From Bodo saltans (taxonomy: Eukaryota > Euglenozoa > Kinetoplastea > Eubodonida > Bodonidae), in the NCBI GenBank assembly GCA_001460835.1, contig CYKH01001680.1, forward strand, positions 31,453-65,967: a DNA stretch of 34,515 bases, read 5' to 3'. This document shows positions 18,002 through 26,282 of this stretch, piece by piece; the first letter of the stretch is position 1, and every line of letters begins with the position of its first letter. The notes beneath the pieces are model-generated. The model was given only the letters and a program-made list of their open reading frames with translations. It was not told the DNA's origin and did not search any database. The position numbers and the translations under genes were made by a program.

Positions 18002-18970
18002 ATGGGCGGCCGCGTCGGGGAATACGAAGTTGGGCGCACGATTGCCTCTGGAGCTTTCAGTAAGGTAAAGCTTGCTGTTCATGTTCCAACTGGGAAACAA
18101 TGCGTCGCGAAGATATTACCGAAAACCAACGAGCACGTCGAGAACGACATCAGAGTAGAAATTTCAATTCTACGCAAAGTTCGGCATCCTCACGTTGTGC
18201 AGCTCATTGAGATCCTTGAGTCCCCTCGTCATTATTATATCATTTTGGAACCAGTCCTTGGTGGTGATTTGTGTTCACTGGTGATGGGCATGCAACACGG
18301 GATCCCAGAGAAAGAGACCGCCGCGTTGTTCCTGCAGCTAGTACAGGGTGTGCACGCATGCCACCGCAATGGCGTGGCCCATAGAGACCTGAAACCTGAG
18401 AATATTCTATTGACTCCTGATCGTCAGGTCAAGATATCCGACTTTGGCCTGAGCCGGCTGCACCGTGTGTCCAACTTTAGTGCTCAGGCTGCAGAGTTTG
18501 CAAAGACGCTCACAGGCACTCTCGCCTACGTGAGTCCTGAAGTCCTTGCTGGGCAATATGACGCCTTCAAAGCAGACTTGTGGTCGTTGGGTTGTATTTT
18601 GTACGTGATGTTGACGAGTCACTTCCCTTTTGGGAGTGCCGTTGGGCCAGAGCTTGAGAGAAGAATTTCTGCTGGTGAAGTGAACCCCCTTCCCCCGTCC
18701 GTGTCGGGTGCAGCTCGAGATTTGACCATGTCGCTGCTCCTCATGAACCCAAAAGAGCGGCCTTCGCTGGATGACGTTATCAATCACCCCTTCTTTGTGC
18801 TTCAAGGTGAGGACGGTGCAGTAGAGTCTCTTCGGAGGACTAAGTCGGATGGAAATTTAGTGACAGGTAGTGCCGACACATTCGAGCAAGTAGAAGTGGA
18901 GGACGATGGTGCGGGAAGCCCCGCATCCCCACCCGGGAATCAACGTCGACGCCGTATTATTCCAGCGTAA
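18002..18970 (+). CDS. Serine/threonine protein kinase, CAMK/SNF1-like
   Basis: This 322-residue protein has a complete kinase domain (about 8-266). Features are the glycine loop IASGAFSKV (14-22), ATP-anchoring Lys37 (VAK), catalytic HRDLKPEN (Asp129), DFG (147-149) and an activation segment ending GTLAYVSPE. The sequence is closest in feel to the SNF1/AMPK-CIPK branch. All catalytic residues are present, so it should be active. The C-terminal 55 residues are acidic, then Pro/Ser-rich, and end in RRRRIIPA, with no recognised regulatory domain. The upstream in-frame codons before 18002 include no ATG, so the start is clear. The N-terminus MGGRVG has Gly2 but lacks the usual Ser/Thr five residues on, so myristoylation is doubtful. 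The substrate is unknown. Confidence 0.93.
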   Translation: MGGRVGEYEVGRTIASGAFSKVKLAVHVPTGKQCVAKILPKTNEHVENDIRVEISILRKVRHPHVVQLIEILESPRHYYIILEPVLGGDLCSLVMGMQHGIPEKETAALFLQLVQGVHACHRNGVAHRDLKPENILLTPDRQVKISDFGLSRLHRVSNFSAQAAEFAKTLTGTLAYVSPEVLAGQYDAFKADLWSLGCILYVMLTSHFPFGSAVGPELERRISAGEVNPLPPSVSGAARDLTMSLLLMNPKERPSLDDVINHPFFVLQGEDGAVESLRRTKSDGNLVTGSADTFEQVEVEDDGAGSPASPPGNQRRRRIIPA

Positions 18971-19636
18971 ACGTGAGAGAAGGAACACCAACAAAACAAG
19001 CAAAAAAAAAAAATACAACAAAAATAATATTAGAAACCTCAAAAGATAGAGAAAATTGTGAGGACCTCTTTCCTTTTTTCTTTTTTTTGCCCTCTCCCTT
19101 TTTTCAATTACAGTCCGCGTTTAATTTTTGATTTTTATGTGATCCGCAAGCGCTGATGATTAAAAACTATGTCTGTGGGATTCTAGTGCGCCAAGCGAAG
19201 TCAAACTTAGCTCACTACTTCCATCTTTTTTTTTTTTTTTGTGTGTGTCGCGTCACTCCAGATACTTCCCTGTTTTGTTCTCTTTCCATTTTTTGTTTTG
19301 TTTCGAATGTGCCAAAAAAATATGCTAAGTGGTGACCAAAAAGCTCAAAGATACACAACGCTAATTCCGCTCTCTCACCATCCGAAGAAAAAAAAAAATA
19401 CCAATAGTGTGTGAATTACTTCCTCCTAGAACTGTGTTGGGAGAGAAGTGGAGAGTGTGTGCCGAGGTTGCGATTCTAGTTTGTGTTATGACGTAGAGTA
19501 GAGGAGCAAGAGTTTCTTTTCCATGCATTCATCAATCATTCAAATCAAGTCTCAACAACTTCCTTTAAATAGGTCTCTTCGTTTTTTCTTTTTTAACGCG
19601 TTGCGTTGCGTGTTAAGTAAATAGACATCGTGGAAG
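18971..19636 (+). other. 666-base AT-rich gap with several polypyrimidine tracts
   Basis: No convincing reading frame was seen. Strong pyrimidine tracts occur at about 19066-19105 (with AG at 19112-19113), about 19221-19243, about 19265-19304 and about 19575-19600, the last close to the uL22m start. Purine and A-runs lie between them. It is probably the kinase 3' UTR plus the uL22m 5' UTR. The number of tracts would also allow an extra non-coding transcript. No tRNA-like arms were found by eye. Confidence 0.4.
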
Positions 19637-20476
19637 ATGCCTCGTGTAGCACCCGTATTCGCTATTCCTGGTCGCATCCCACATGGCCGTAGCAGCGTTG
19701 GAAACCAATACCTCCTCACACAGCGTCACGGAGCACGCCAGATTTGGTATAAGCGCCAGTATTACAGCGCTGCTCCATTTGCCGTTTCGAAAGTGAAGGG
19801 GATGCCGCGTGTGTTGCTCGATCGTAGCTTGCAGGGTGCTTCTAGCTGGCAGACAAAGAATAACAATCCCGACGTGAATAGGTGGGAGCGGCTTATCAAC
19901 AGTTTGCGTGTGACGGAGGACCGTTGGGCGCTGGTCGAGGAGGACGGAGCGATGCACAAAGTGAATTGGAAAATGTATTGCCAACGCCTCCAGACGGAGC
20001 TGAACGCGGCAAAGGACCACGTCCCCCAATACGTCCTGCGAATGAAAGCAGTTCCCATCGCTTGGAAGAAGTTAGAGATGGCGCTGAGCCTCCTTCGAGG
20101 GCTGTCTGTGCGCGAGGCGTCAGCACAGTGCAAACTTTCACAACGGAAAGGACATCAGATTGTGTACCGCGCACTGGAGATTGCCCAGCAAGGTGCGGAG
20201 GCGAAGGGTCTCGACAAGGAGAAGCTTCGTTTGGTCAGTTTAACGTGTGGTCAAGGGCCAACGGATAAGCAAATTGACATCCGCTCAAAGGGTTACCATG
20301 CGTGGAAGACCAAGAGGTCCAGTAGACTCATGGTTGTGATTGCTGAGGATCCTGAAATGGTGCTGCCGGATCGAACCGCAATCCCGTTCTCTAGTATGCT
20401 ATCGCTGAAGCGCGCCGGCCTTCGCGAAGAGTCAACTGTCTTGGACGTGCCAGCGATCACCGCCGAGGGCATTTGA
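19637..20476 (+). CDS. Mitochondrial ribosomal protein uL22m
   Basis: This 279-residue protein contains a uL22 core at about 140-240. LRGLSVREASAQCKLSQRKG matches the bacterial L22 helix (RGKSVEEALAQLKFSPKKA). ALEIAQQGAEAKGLDKEKL matches the middle of L22. GQGPTDKQIDIRSKGYHAWK corresponds to the GEGPTLKRFRPRARGRAYR hook, followed by KRSSRLMVVIAED. The protein is more than twice the bacterial length (about 110), with an N-terminal extension of some 130 residues and a 40-residue C-terminal extension, as is usual for kinetoplastid mitoribosomal proteins. The N-terminus is basic and poor in acids, consistent with mitochondrial import. It would line the large-subunit exit tunnel. Confidence 0.87.
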   Translation: MPRVAPVFAIPGRIPHGRSSVGNQYLLTQRHGARQIWYKRQYYSAAPFAVSKVKGMPRVLLDRSLQGASSWQTKNNNPDVNRWERLINSLRVTEDRWALVEEDGAMHKVNWKMYCQRLQTELNAAKDHVPQYVLRMKAVPIAWKKLEMALSLLRGLSVREASAQCKLSQRKGHQIVYRALEIAQQGAEAKGLDKEKLRLVSLTCGQGPTDKQIDIRSKGYHAWKTKRSSRLMVVIAEDPEMVLPDRTAIPFSSMLSLKRAGLREESTVLDVPAITAEGI

Positions 20477-20559
20477 GTTTTTTTTGTCTTGTTCAAAACA
20501 GCAAAACACATATTTAATGATGCCACGGGCTTCGGTATTATTAGTTACACAGCGGCTGC

Positions 20560-20601
20560 GAATTGTTCTTTTGTCGCTTCCTTTGTTCTCGTCTCCTCAA
20601 G
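20560..20601 (+). promoter_or_regulatory. Candidate trans-splice acceptor that decides the next start
   Basis: A C/T-rich stretch ends at CTCAAG (AG at 20600-20601). The first ATG after it is 20627. Earlier ATGs upstream of this AG, including one at 20517 opening a roughly 34-codon frame, would then be removed from the mRNA. Confidence 0.45.
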
Positions 20602-20626
20602 TAAACAAAAGAAAGTGAAGGAAAAC

Positions 20627-22132
20627 ATGTCTCATCAACGAAGAAGAACTCGTCCGCTTGAGCTGCTAGAACACGAGTATTTGGACTTAGATCGTCCCCT
20701 GGATGTGGAGTTGCTCCTTGATGAGCATGACTATCGGTTGAAGTGGCCCAGTGCGCCTTTAACGAAATTTTTGAACCGATACCTCGATCAGCAGCTAGTC
20801 TCGTCACGGTCACAGCCTCAGCATAGTAGCAGCTCACAGCGTGCATCCTTGCAACACCAGAGGAATCGTGATAGTGACTATGTTGTAGTGCCGCATGTGT
20901 TTCTTGACTACACAGAGGAGGTGGAAGATGAGGGCAGAGACGACGTGATGGATGGCGAACGAACAAGCGAAGAGACGTCAGGAAGTGTACGCAAACGTTC
21001 TCGCAGTGAGCCGAGTGGGGGAGGGGGAGGAAGGAGCCCAACAACAAATACAATCATGCAGAAGTTGTCAAGTAGCACTTCTTCTGGTGCTGGTGCTGGT
21101 TCCACAGGGGGGATGTGTGGTGAATCAATGCCTCTGAGTGGTGGTCCGATATTGCCACCAGACGAGCGCTGGGACGGGGAGCCTCATGAGTTGGTTGTCT
21201 TTTGTGCTGATCAGTTGCGCGACCTGACAGCTGCCGGCTTTCCTCGAGCGTACGCTCTCCACGGTCATCAACTATCACCTTCGTCGGTCGGTGAGGAATA
21301 CATCCACGCGGCGCTTTGGGGGGAGGCCGGCGTTCTCGTGACAGAGTTTGAGGTGGCAACGCACCGCGAGCATCTCGACAAAACGTTGCGACTCCTTCGC
21401 TTAATGCCGCTGAGCCAAGCAGTGCCTGTGACCGCATTCCGAGCGTCCTGGGCGAAGGGTCCGGCGTGGGTCGGGTCTCTGACTTGGGAGGGAGTAGAAG
21501 TGCTCCATCAGCACTGGTTGTCGTGGCGCAAGAGCACATCCAATCCTTCAAGGCCGTGGGGTGCGGCGCTCATTCCACGACTTCACGTCAGCCTCCCCAT
21601 GGACAACTTCTTCTTGTCGCAAGAGGCGGTCAACGCCATCGCCACGACTGGCGCATCAGGTGATCGTACCACCACGCAGATGTTGCTGAATGAGCGCAAG
21701 CGGCATGGCGTGCTTCCTGACTTCAACTTAAGGCTCAAGCGCGAGCGGCGTGAGGGAGCGTTTAAGGCGGTCTTCGGGTATCTTCCCTACGACGTAAGGA
21801 AAAGCACCGTGTGGGGGAAGCAGGAAACACTCTGGTCTATGATCGCTGTTGGGCGCAGGGCTGTGCTGCCCCAAGATGTAGAGGACCTCGTTGACGGCTT
21901 GCCGCATCCAGGAATGATCTATGGCGCCAATATCAGCAGCGCGATTGTGACGCCGGCGGCACCAACAGCAACGACAGCCCGTGGTGCAGCCGCCGCTGCA
22001 GCCGCTGCTGCTGCTCGGGATGCGGCGTCTTCTGCGCATTACGCCGTTGCTGCAGCCAGATACAGCGCGGCAGAGTCAATGCTGTCAAGAGAAATGGACG
22101 ATGCCCGTCGTCTTCTCCAGCTCACGTACTGA
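20627..22132 (+). CDS. Orphan protein, 501 residues
   Basis: I do not recognise a family. The first 75 residues are charged and rich in L/D/E/R. Residues about 65-170 are low-complexity, with runs of Ser, Gly and Gln plus an acidic stretch, probably disordered. Residues about 180-440 look folded and rich in Trp and Leu (ELVVFCADQLRDLTAAGFPRAYALHG, LVTEFEVATHREHLDKTLRLL, WVGSLTWEGVEVLHQHWLSW, FKAVFGYLPYDVRK). An Ala-rich region follows near 450-475 and a short helical end (MLSREMDDARRLLQL). There is no membrane segment or clear targeting signal. It follows uL22m by 150 bases. The ATG at 20627 was chosen because it is the first after the likely acceptor. Confidence 0.75.
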   Translation: MSHQRRRTRPLELLEHEYLDLDRPLDVELLLDEHDYRLKWPSAPLTKFLNRYLDQQLVSSRSQPQHSSSSQRASLQHQRNRDSDYVVVPHVFLDYTEEVEDEGRDDVMDGERTSEETSGSVRKRSRSEPSGGGGGRSPTTNTIMQKLSSSTSSGAGAGSTGGMCGESMPLSGGPILPPDERWDGEPHELVVFCADQLRDLTAAGFPRAYALHGHQLSPSSVGEEYIHAALWGEAGVLVTEFEVATHREHLDKTLRLLRLMPLSQAVPVTAFRASWAKGPAWVGSLTWEGVEVLHQHWLSWRKSTSNPSRPWGAALIPRLHVSLPMDNFFLSQEAVNAIATTGASGDRTTTQMLLNERKRHGVLPDFNLRLKRERREGAFKAVFGYLPYDVRKSTVWGKQETLWSMIAVGRRAVLPQDVEDLVDGLPHPGMIYGANISSAIVTPAAPTATTARGAAAAAAAAAARDAASSAHYAVAAARYSAAESMLSREMDDARRLLQLTY

Positions 22133-22200
22133 TCGAGAGAGAGAGAGGGAGGGGTCATCGTACTCCTTTCCGCAAGGAGGGTTTTGTGCCGCGGTTGGTC

Positions 22201-22260
22201 TTTGTTTTCTTTCTCCCGCCCAAGAAGTACTTGAGTTATGTTCTAACTACTTTTTTGCAG
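22201..22260 (+). promoter_or_regulatory. Candidate acceptor region with branch-point-like sequence
   Basis: A pyrimidine tract at 22201-22220 with AG at 22223-22224 is followed by TTCTAACTACTTTTTTGCAG ending at 22260. The latter has a CTAAC branch-like motif, a T-run and CAG, close to a canonical 3' splice site. It lies 89 bases before the ATG at 22350. Confidence 0.5.
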
Positions 22261-22349
22261 GGTGTTGAATTAGCTGCTGCTCTGCTGCTGATGGCTGATA
22301 ATGGATTCCTCCTATCTTTGAACTATCTTAGAAGTTAGGTCACAAGGAA

Positions 22350-23396
22350 ATGCCCTCGAAGCCCTGCTCGTGCCGGTGGTTGAAGATCGTGGGTCTCAGC
22401 CTTGCCGTCGCAGGAACTAGCGCCCTCGTCTGGCGATACCTTGCAGAAGGCCGCAAGGGCCAATCTTCGTCCGCTTCCGCCGCTGCTGCCACTGGCGTCG
22501 AAAACCAGGCACTGCTCTTTATCAAGCCGCACGGCCAAGTGGACGCAATGGCGAAGTTTGTGGAGTCGGAGCTGAAGGCTGCTGGCCTCCGCATTGTGAA
22601 GTCCGGCACCCTCCCAGGTGCGTACATCGACGAGAAGGGAGCCATCGATGCGCACTACAGCGCCATTGGCACCTACGCCATGAAAATGCAGCCAAAGGAC
22701 CTGCCCATTGGTGATGACAAGAAGAAGGAGTTCGAGGCCAAGTTTGGCGTTGCTTTTGATGTCGCTGCCACGAGCGGAAAGATGCTCAACACTGCCCAAG
22801 CTCTTGAGAAGTACAGCTGGACCAACCCCATTATGGGCGCTGCCTTCGAGAAGGCCAAGGCCAAGAGCGGCTTCAAGCTTGCCCCCGGATGCTACGTTGC
22901 ATTTTTAGAGGAGCAGCAGGTCTACGTCATCAACGGCTTCTACGCCACGATGCGCGAGGAGTACGTCGCCAAGTCTGCGCTTGTGTCGTGGTACATCGTC
23001 TCATGGCCCGAGGCCACCCTCAACTGGGCTGATTTCCGCGCCAAGGTTCTGGGCGCCACTGACCCCACTGTTGCTGAGGCCTCCTCCATTCGCGCAAAGA
23101 TCCTCGCCAACCATGCCTCCATGAAGCTGCCCTTCGTGCCTAATACTGGAAAGAATTGCCTGCACGGCAGCGCTTCCCCCCTCGAGGCCCTCAATGAGCG
23201 CCGCATCTGGACCGGTGCTAGCATCGCGTCCGATGCCTTCGGCGCACTTCTCCTCGCCGCAGGTGTCACTCCCCAGCAGGTCGACTGGATGTGCTCCAAC
23301 CCCAATGTTGACGGAAAGCCACTCTTCGACGTTGTGGAAGATACCAATACAACGGACTGCCTTGCTGCCCTCGTAGAAGCTGCAAAGTCCGCCTAA
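22350..23396 (+). CDS. Membrane-anchored nucleoside-diphosphate-kinase-like protein with large insertion
   Basis: This 348-residue protein has an N-terminal membrane helix (about 10-28). It then carries the opening strand and helix of NDP kinase (ALLFIKPHGQVDAMAKFVESEL, about 54-75; canonical FVMIKPDGVQRGLVGEII). A segment of about 100 residues not found in ordinary NDPKs follows (about 110-205). The family's second half then resumes as VLGATDPTVAEASSIRAKI and NCLHGSASPLEALNE, with the phospho-histidine equivalent at His272. A 60-residue C-terminal extension has no match I know. Catalytic His, GATDP and SIR elements are present, so activity is plausible, but the insertion may alter substrate or oligomer state. 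Codon use is strikingly biased to C/G endings (GCC, AAG, CTC, ATC), unlike neighbours, which suggests high expression. The NDPK relation is secure; the role is not. Confidence 0.78.
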   Translation: MPSKPCSCRWLKIVGLSLAVAGTSALVWRYLAEGRKGQSSSASAAAATGVENQALLFIKPHGQVDAMAKFVESELKAAGLRIVKSGTLPGAYIDEKGAIDAHYSAIGTYAMKMQPKDLPIGDDKKKEFEAKFGVAFDVAATSGKMLNTAQALEKYSWTNPIMGAAFEKAKAKSGFKLAPGCYVAFLEEQQVYVINGFYATMREEYVAKSALVSWYIVSWPEATLNWADFRAKVLGATDPTVAEASSIRAKILANHASMKLPFVPNTGKNCLHGSASPLEALNERRIWTGASIASDAFGALLLAAGVTPQQVDWMCSNPNVDGKPLFDVVEDTNTTDCLAALVEAAKSA

Positions 23397-23913
23397 AGAA
23401 AACTCAAACGTCATTTTTTAAAAAAAGTTGTAACGGAGTGAGAGGAAAGGTCCGGTGAGTGGGGGACAACAAACAGGGTTTGATGTTTCCCTCGTTAATT
23501 GAGGAGAGGATGGAGGCGCCTCGCCACCAAAAAACACACAAAAAAAACAACAGCTGTCATCAACAACAACAACAACAACAACAAAAAACAGAAAGACATG
23601 CAAGATACCAACACAAAGGCAAGTGCGGGCTTCTGTGAGAAGTTGCCGCAAGTTAAGAAATGGGAAGAGGGAGCATCACAAGAGAAGAGAGTTGAGGATG
23701 AGTGTGAGGCGAGTTGAGTTTTTCCCCCCTTGTCGTCACAACCAACAGCTTTTCGGCGAACAAAAATTGTAAGTTTTGTTTTCGGAGCTGGGCAATGCAA
23801 GCAATTAAGATCACAAAAAACAATCGCAAAATCACACTTTTAGAACCTCTCCAGCCCCTTTATTCAGCGTTCTTCATTTCACCCGAGCAAGAACAAGAAA
23901 TACAATTTGAAAA
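23397..23913 (+). repeat. 517-base spacer with CAA microsatellite
   Basis: The spacer is purine-rich, with A-runs and a (CAA)n microsatellite at about 23561-23585. A 72-codon frame across it (23499-23717) encodes only a low-complexity Asn/Lys-rich peptide created by the repeat, so it is not called. A T/C tract at about 23717-23735, followed by CAACAG (23745-23750), may be the acceptor for the recycling factor gene. Confidence 0.6.
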
Positions 23914-24720
23914 ATGTTGTGCCGAATCATGAAGGCGCATCCTCGCAGCATTGCTGCCACCACTGTTTGTGCACTACTGCCAGCCCTGCTCATCCAACGG
24001 CAGCATTTTGTCAGCCAGACGCAAGTATTGTGGAAAGACGTGAAGCGCCACGACTACGGCGATTCCAGACGACTTTCGTTCGATGAGCGTTCTGACAGAC
24101 GCGCAGGAAAATCCAAGGACCAGAAAGCAGCAAAAGAGCAGCTGTTGATTGAAGCGGAACAGTATGCAGAGTCTGAGTTCCCTGAGGACCTTGAACGAGT
24201 GTATGAAAAGGTGCAGGAGAGGGCCAGTATGTTGTCTCTACGTATTCTCAACATCGCCAAGTGCATTGAATGCTTAGAGATGGAGTTGCCACCTGGTGCC
24301 CCCAAAACGGCACGCAAGCCGCTGCTGTTGCAAGTTGCAAATGTTGTGAAGACGAAACCGAACGAGTTAGAGGTCACTCCAACGGTGACGTCCATGGAGT
24401 CTACTTTGCTGACTCGCATTAGTCGCTTCGACGGCTCATTGTTAGTCTCCAAGGAGCAAAATAAAATACGTGTCGTGGTGCCCCCGATGACGACAGCGCG
24501 CCGTGACAAGGCCGCCTCTGACATTCGGGGTCTCTTGGTAGACTTCAAGCAGAAGGTGAAGGTGACGCGCCAAGGGGCGTCAAAGGTGTTGACAAGTATC
24601 GGAATTGACGACGCGACGCTCCGAACACTGAACGACACTCTGGACTCGAGGGTGACCGAGTTTGTCGAGGATAAGTCAGCGGAAATAGAGAACGTTGCTG
24701 CTGAAGTCGTGAGCATGTGA
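23914..24720 (+). CDS. Mitochondrial ribosome recycling factor
   Basis: This 268-residue protein has a basic, hydrophobic N-terminus without early acids (about 1-35), typical of a mitochondrial presequence. A second in-frame ATG at codon 6 is an alternative start. Residues about 80-268 follow RRF. Helix 1 (DLERVYEKVQERASMLSLRI) is followed by the head domain with LLTRISRFDGSLL, then IRVVVPPMTTARRDKAASDI (about 184-203), which is the family's hallmark (IRLPIPPLTEERRKEL). The long C-terminal helices (GLLVDFKQKVKVTRQGASKV, then LDSRVTEFVEDKSAEIENVA) complete the fold. Length after presequence removal fits RRF (about 185). RRF splits post-termination mitoribosomes together with EF-G2. It lies about 3.4 kb downstream of uL22m. 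Confidence 0.85.
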   Translation: MLCRIMKAHPRSIAATTVCALLPALLIQRQHFVSQTQVLWKDVKRHDYGDSRRLSFDERSDRRAGKSKDQKAAKEQLLIEAEQYAESEFPEDLERVYEKVQERASMLSLRILNIAKCIECLEMELPPGAPKTARKPLLLQVANVVKTKPNELEVTPTVTSMESTLLTRISRFDGSLLVSKEQNKIRVVVPPMTTARRDKAASDIRGLLVDFKQKVKVTRQGASKVLTSIGIDDATLRTLNDTLDSRVTEFVEDKSAEIENVAAEVVSM

Positions 24721-24950
24721 GCATGGGAGTCGATGAGGCAGATGACCAGCAGGCAGCTCCCTCTTCGTAGCGCCTCTTTGGCTCATGAGAATGACTTCTC
24801 TTGACACTTTCCAAGGTCTTATCATCATCAAAACAAAAGTGAATATACCCCTTTTAAAAAATGTGAATAGCTTCTTAGCTTCGAGCGTTCATAATGTCAT
24901 TAGTGTTTTGTTTCGCCACAACAACAGAGGAAGGAAGATCATTTGGGATA

Positions 24951-25310
24951 ATGAGCAAGCCACTAGCACGTGGAGGTGGTGGTGCCGCCGGCGGTAAATG
25001 GGTGTCATCAAGGACCCAGCAGGCACAGACTGCGCCCCCTGCTGCCCCTGCACATGCTGCCGGCAGCCATGGATTCGAAGATAGCGCTATTCAAGAGCGT
25101 GCCCACTCCCGCGCTGTTCCTGAGGAGCAAGCAGCAGGTGTCAACTTCGACCGCCAAACAGCCACCGATGCTCTCAGTAACCTCTTCCTTTTCCGTGAGG
25201 CTGAAGATGAAGGAGGCTTCCCGAAGTTAGAAGTAGGAAAGAGCATCTATCCCGCGAGCACAATTGACTTCAAGAAGGATGTTCTCGCTTTGGTCAAGGC
25301 ATCAAAGTAA
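24951..25310 (+). CDS. Small orphan protein, 119 residues
   Basis: This is a short frame with codon use like its neighbours, starting MSKPLARGGGGAAGG. Residues 1-45 are Gly/Ala/Pro/Gln-rich. Residues about 50-119 look more ordered, with a helix-like DRQTATDALSNLFLFREAED and a basic end (IDFKKDVLALVKASK). I see no known domain or membrane segment. An upstream in-frame ATG at 24894 would add 19 residues; 24951 is preferred because a TTTTGTTTCGCC stretch followed by CAACAG lies between the two. It could be a small mitochondrial or ribosome-associated protein, but nothing in the sequence proves that. Confidence 0.55.
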   Translation: MSKPLARGGGGAAGGKWVSSRTQQAQTAPPAAPAHAAGSHGFEDSAIQERAHSRAVPEEQAAGVNFDRQTATDALSNLFLFREAEDEGGFPKLEVGKSIYPASTIDFKKDVLALVKASK

Positions 25311-25761
25311 AGGTGCAGATCAGAGAAAAGAAAGCATCTTAGGACAGTGAAGAAAAGCACCCAAAAAGAAAGATCACTCAAAATGCGACGATCCCTCGCG
25401 AAACAAAACTATGGAAAAACAACAAAGTCATCAAAAAAGAAAGAAACAAAAATACAACCAGAAATCAATCAGAAATCGAAAACAAAAAGAAAAAGAGAAC
25501 AAAACCATATTAGTCAGCATTGGAGATAGACGCACGATGCATGTGTGTTGCTTCGTTCAATTTATGTGATGGTCCAAGTGCTTTTGCTTTTCATTGCGTG
25601 CGTGAAAAGTGCGTAGCGGCGACGCGTCGTTGTGTTAGTTTTGCGAAACAAAACTAAGCGAAAGCCCGTTCGTGACGTTGTGGTGTTGTTACACTTTTAA
25701 TTGTTGGCAGTCCTTTTTTTCTTTTTGCATTTCAACCAAGAAACAACAAAAAACATAAGGC
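25311..25761 (+). other. 451-base spacer with A-rich half, hairpin and splice acceptor
   Basis: The first 200 bases are A- and purine-rich; a 60-codon Lys-rich frame there is judged a composition artefact. A ten-base palindrome lies at 25620-25629 and a perfect 9-base-pair stem with a 5-base loop at 25635-25657. A pure pyrimidine tract (25711-25726) then ends in CAACCAAG (AG at 25739-25740), 22 bases before the next ATG. Confidence 0.55.
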
Positions 25762-25956
25762 ATGAACATTCCCATGAAATCTATCTTTGGCAGCGCGTCT
25801 CTGACATTCGCCATGGTTGCAGGTCGCATGATGTACGACGCGTACACAAATGAAAATGAACGTCTTGTCAAGGTGGAGAAGGACCGACTCATGCTGGAGG
25901 AGGGGAATTCAGCGGCGACGTTAGCGCAAGCAAGATCGACAACTACTACGAAATAG
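25762..25956 (+). CDS. Small membrane protein, 64 residues
   Basis: This tiny gene is supported mainly by position: it starts 22 bases after one of the best pyrimidine/AG acceptors in the window. Residues about 7-27 (SIFGSASLTFAMVAGRMMYD) form a likely membrane helix, followed by a charged stretch (NENERLVKVEKDRLMLEEG) and a Thr-rich tail. One membrane span plus a charged C-terminus is common among small mitochondrial inner-membrane subunits, but I recognise no family. It would be easy to miss in automatic annotation. Confidence 0.55.
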   Translation: MNIPMKSIFGSASLTFAMVAGRMMYDAYTNENERLVKVEKDRLMLEEGNSAATLAQARSTTTTK

Positions 25957-26282
25957 GCGTTATTGCCACCCTACGCAGATTTTTTTCCCCCACAAGGCCA
26001 ACATCTTTTACACGATGCGATGCCGCATTCCTCACATCGGTAAAGCTTTTTTTTCCATTCCCGTTTGCTTGCCAAGTTGCTGAATTTGCAGAGCCTTCTG
26101 CGAGCAACGAAAAAGCAGAATGCCACTTTCATTTAATTACATTTTTACAACCATCAAACGATTGCAAAACTTCCTCCCCTTCTCTTCTCGGTCAGCATGT
26201 CGTGTTGCTTTTGCTTTTGCAATTACAAAGACAGCAAGTACATCATCATTATTCAATCGTCAAAGCCCCCCTTATTGCTTCT
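25957..26282 (+). promoter_or_regulatory. Spacer with candidate acceptors for the NYN gene
   Basis: No gene was seen. Pyrimidine tracts at about 25979-25990, 26046-26072 and 26171-26190 occur, the last with AG at 26194-26195. A further T-rich run ends with AG at 26229-26230. Only splicing at the latter removes an out-of-frame ATG at 26197 and leaves 26283 as the first ATG. Confidence 0.45.

Noticed and set aside
19440-19500. Possible tRNA T-arm near GAGGTTGCGATTCTAG
   Set aside because: It lacks the GGTTCRANYCC consensus, and no acceptor stem or D-arm could be paired around it.
23561-23585. CAA run considered as a CRISPR or satellite unit
   Set aside because: It is a simple trinucleotide microsatellite with no spacers.
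23499-23717. 72-codon + strand frame
   Set aside because: The frame is produced by the CAA microsatellite and A-rich spacer; its product is an Asn/Lys-rich low-complexity peptide.
24054-24716. 220-codon frame on the minus strand
   Set aside because: It lies opposite the recycling factor gene, whose + strand protein matches RRF; the minus product is low-complexity Ser/Thr-rich without domain features.
25347-25529. 60-codon Lys-rich + strand frame
   Set aside because: It is a product of purine-rich spacer with no acceptor or ATG context of note, and likely 3' UTR.
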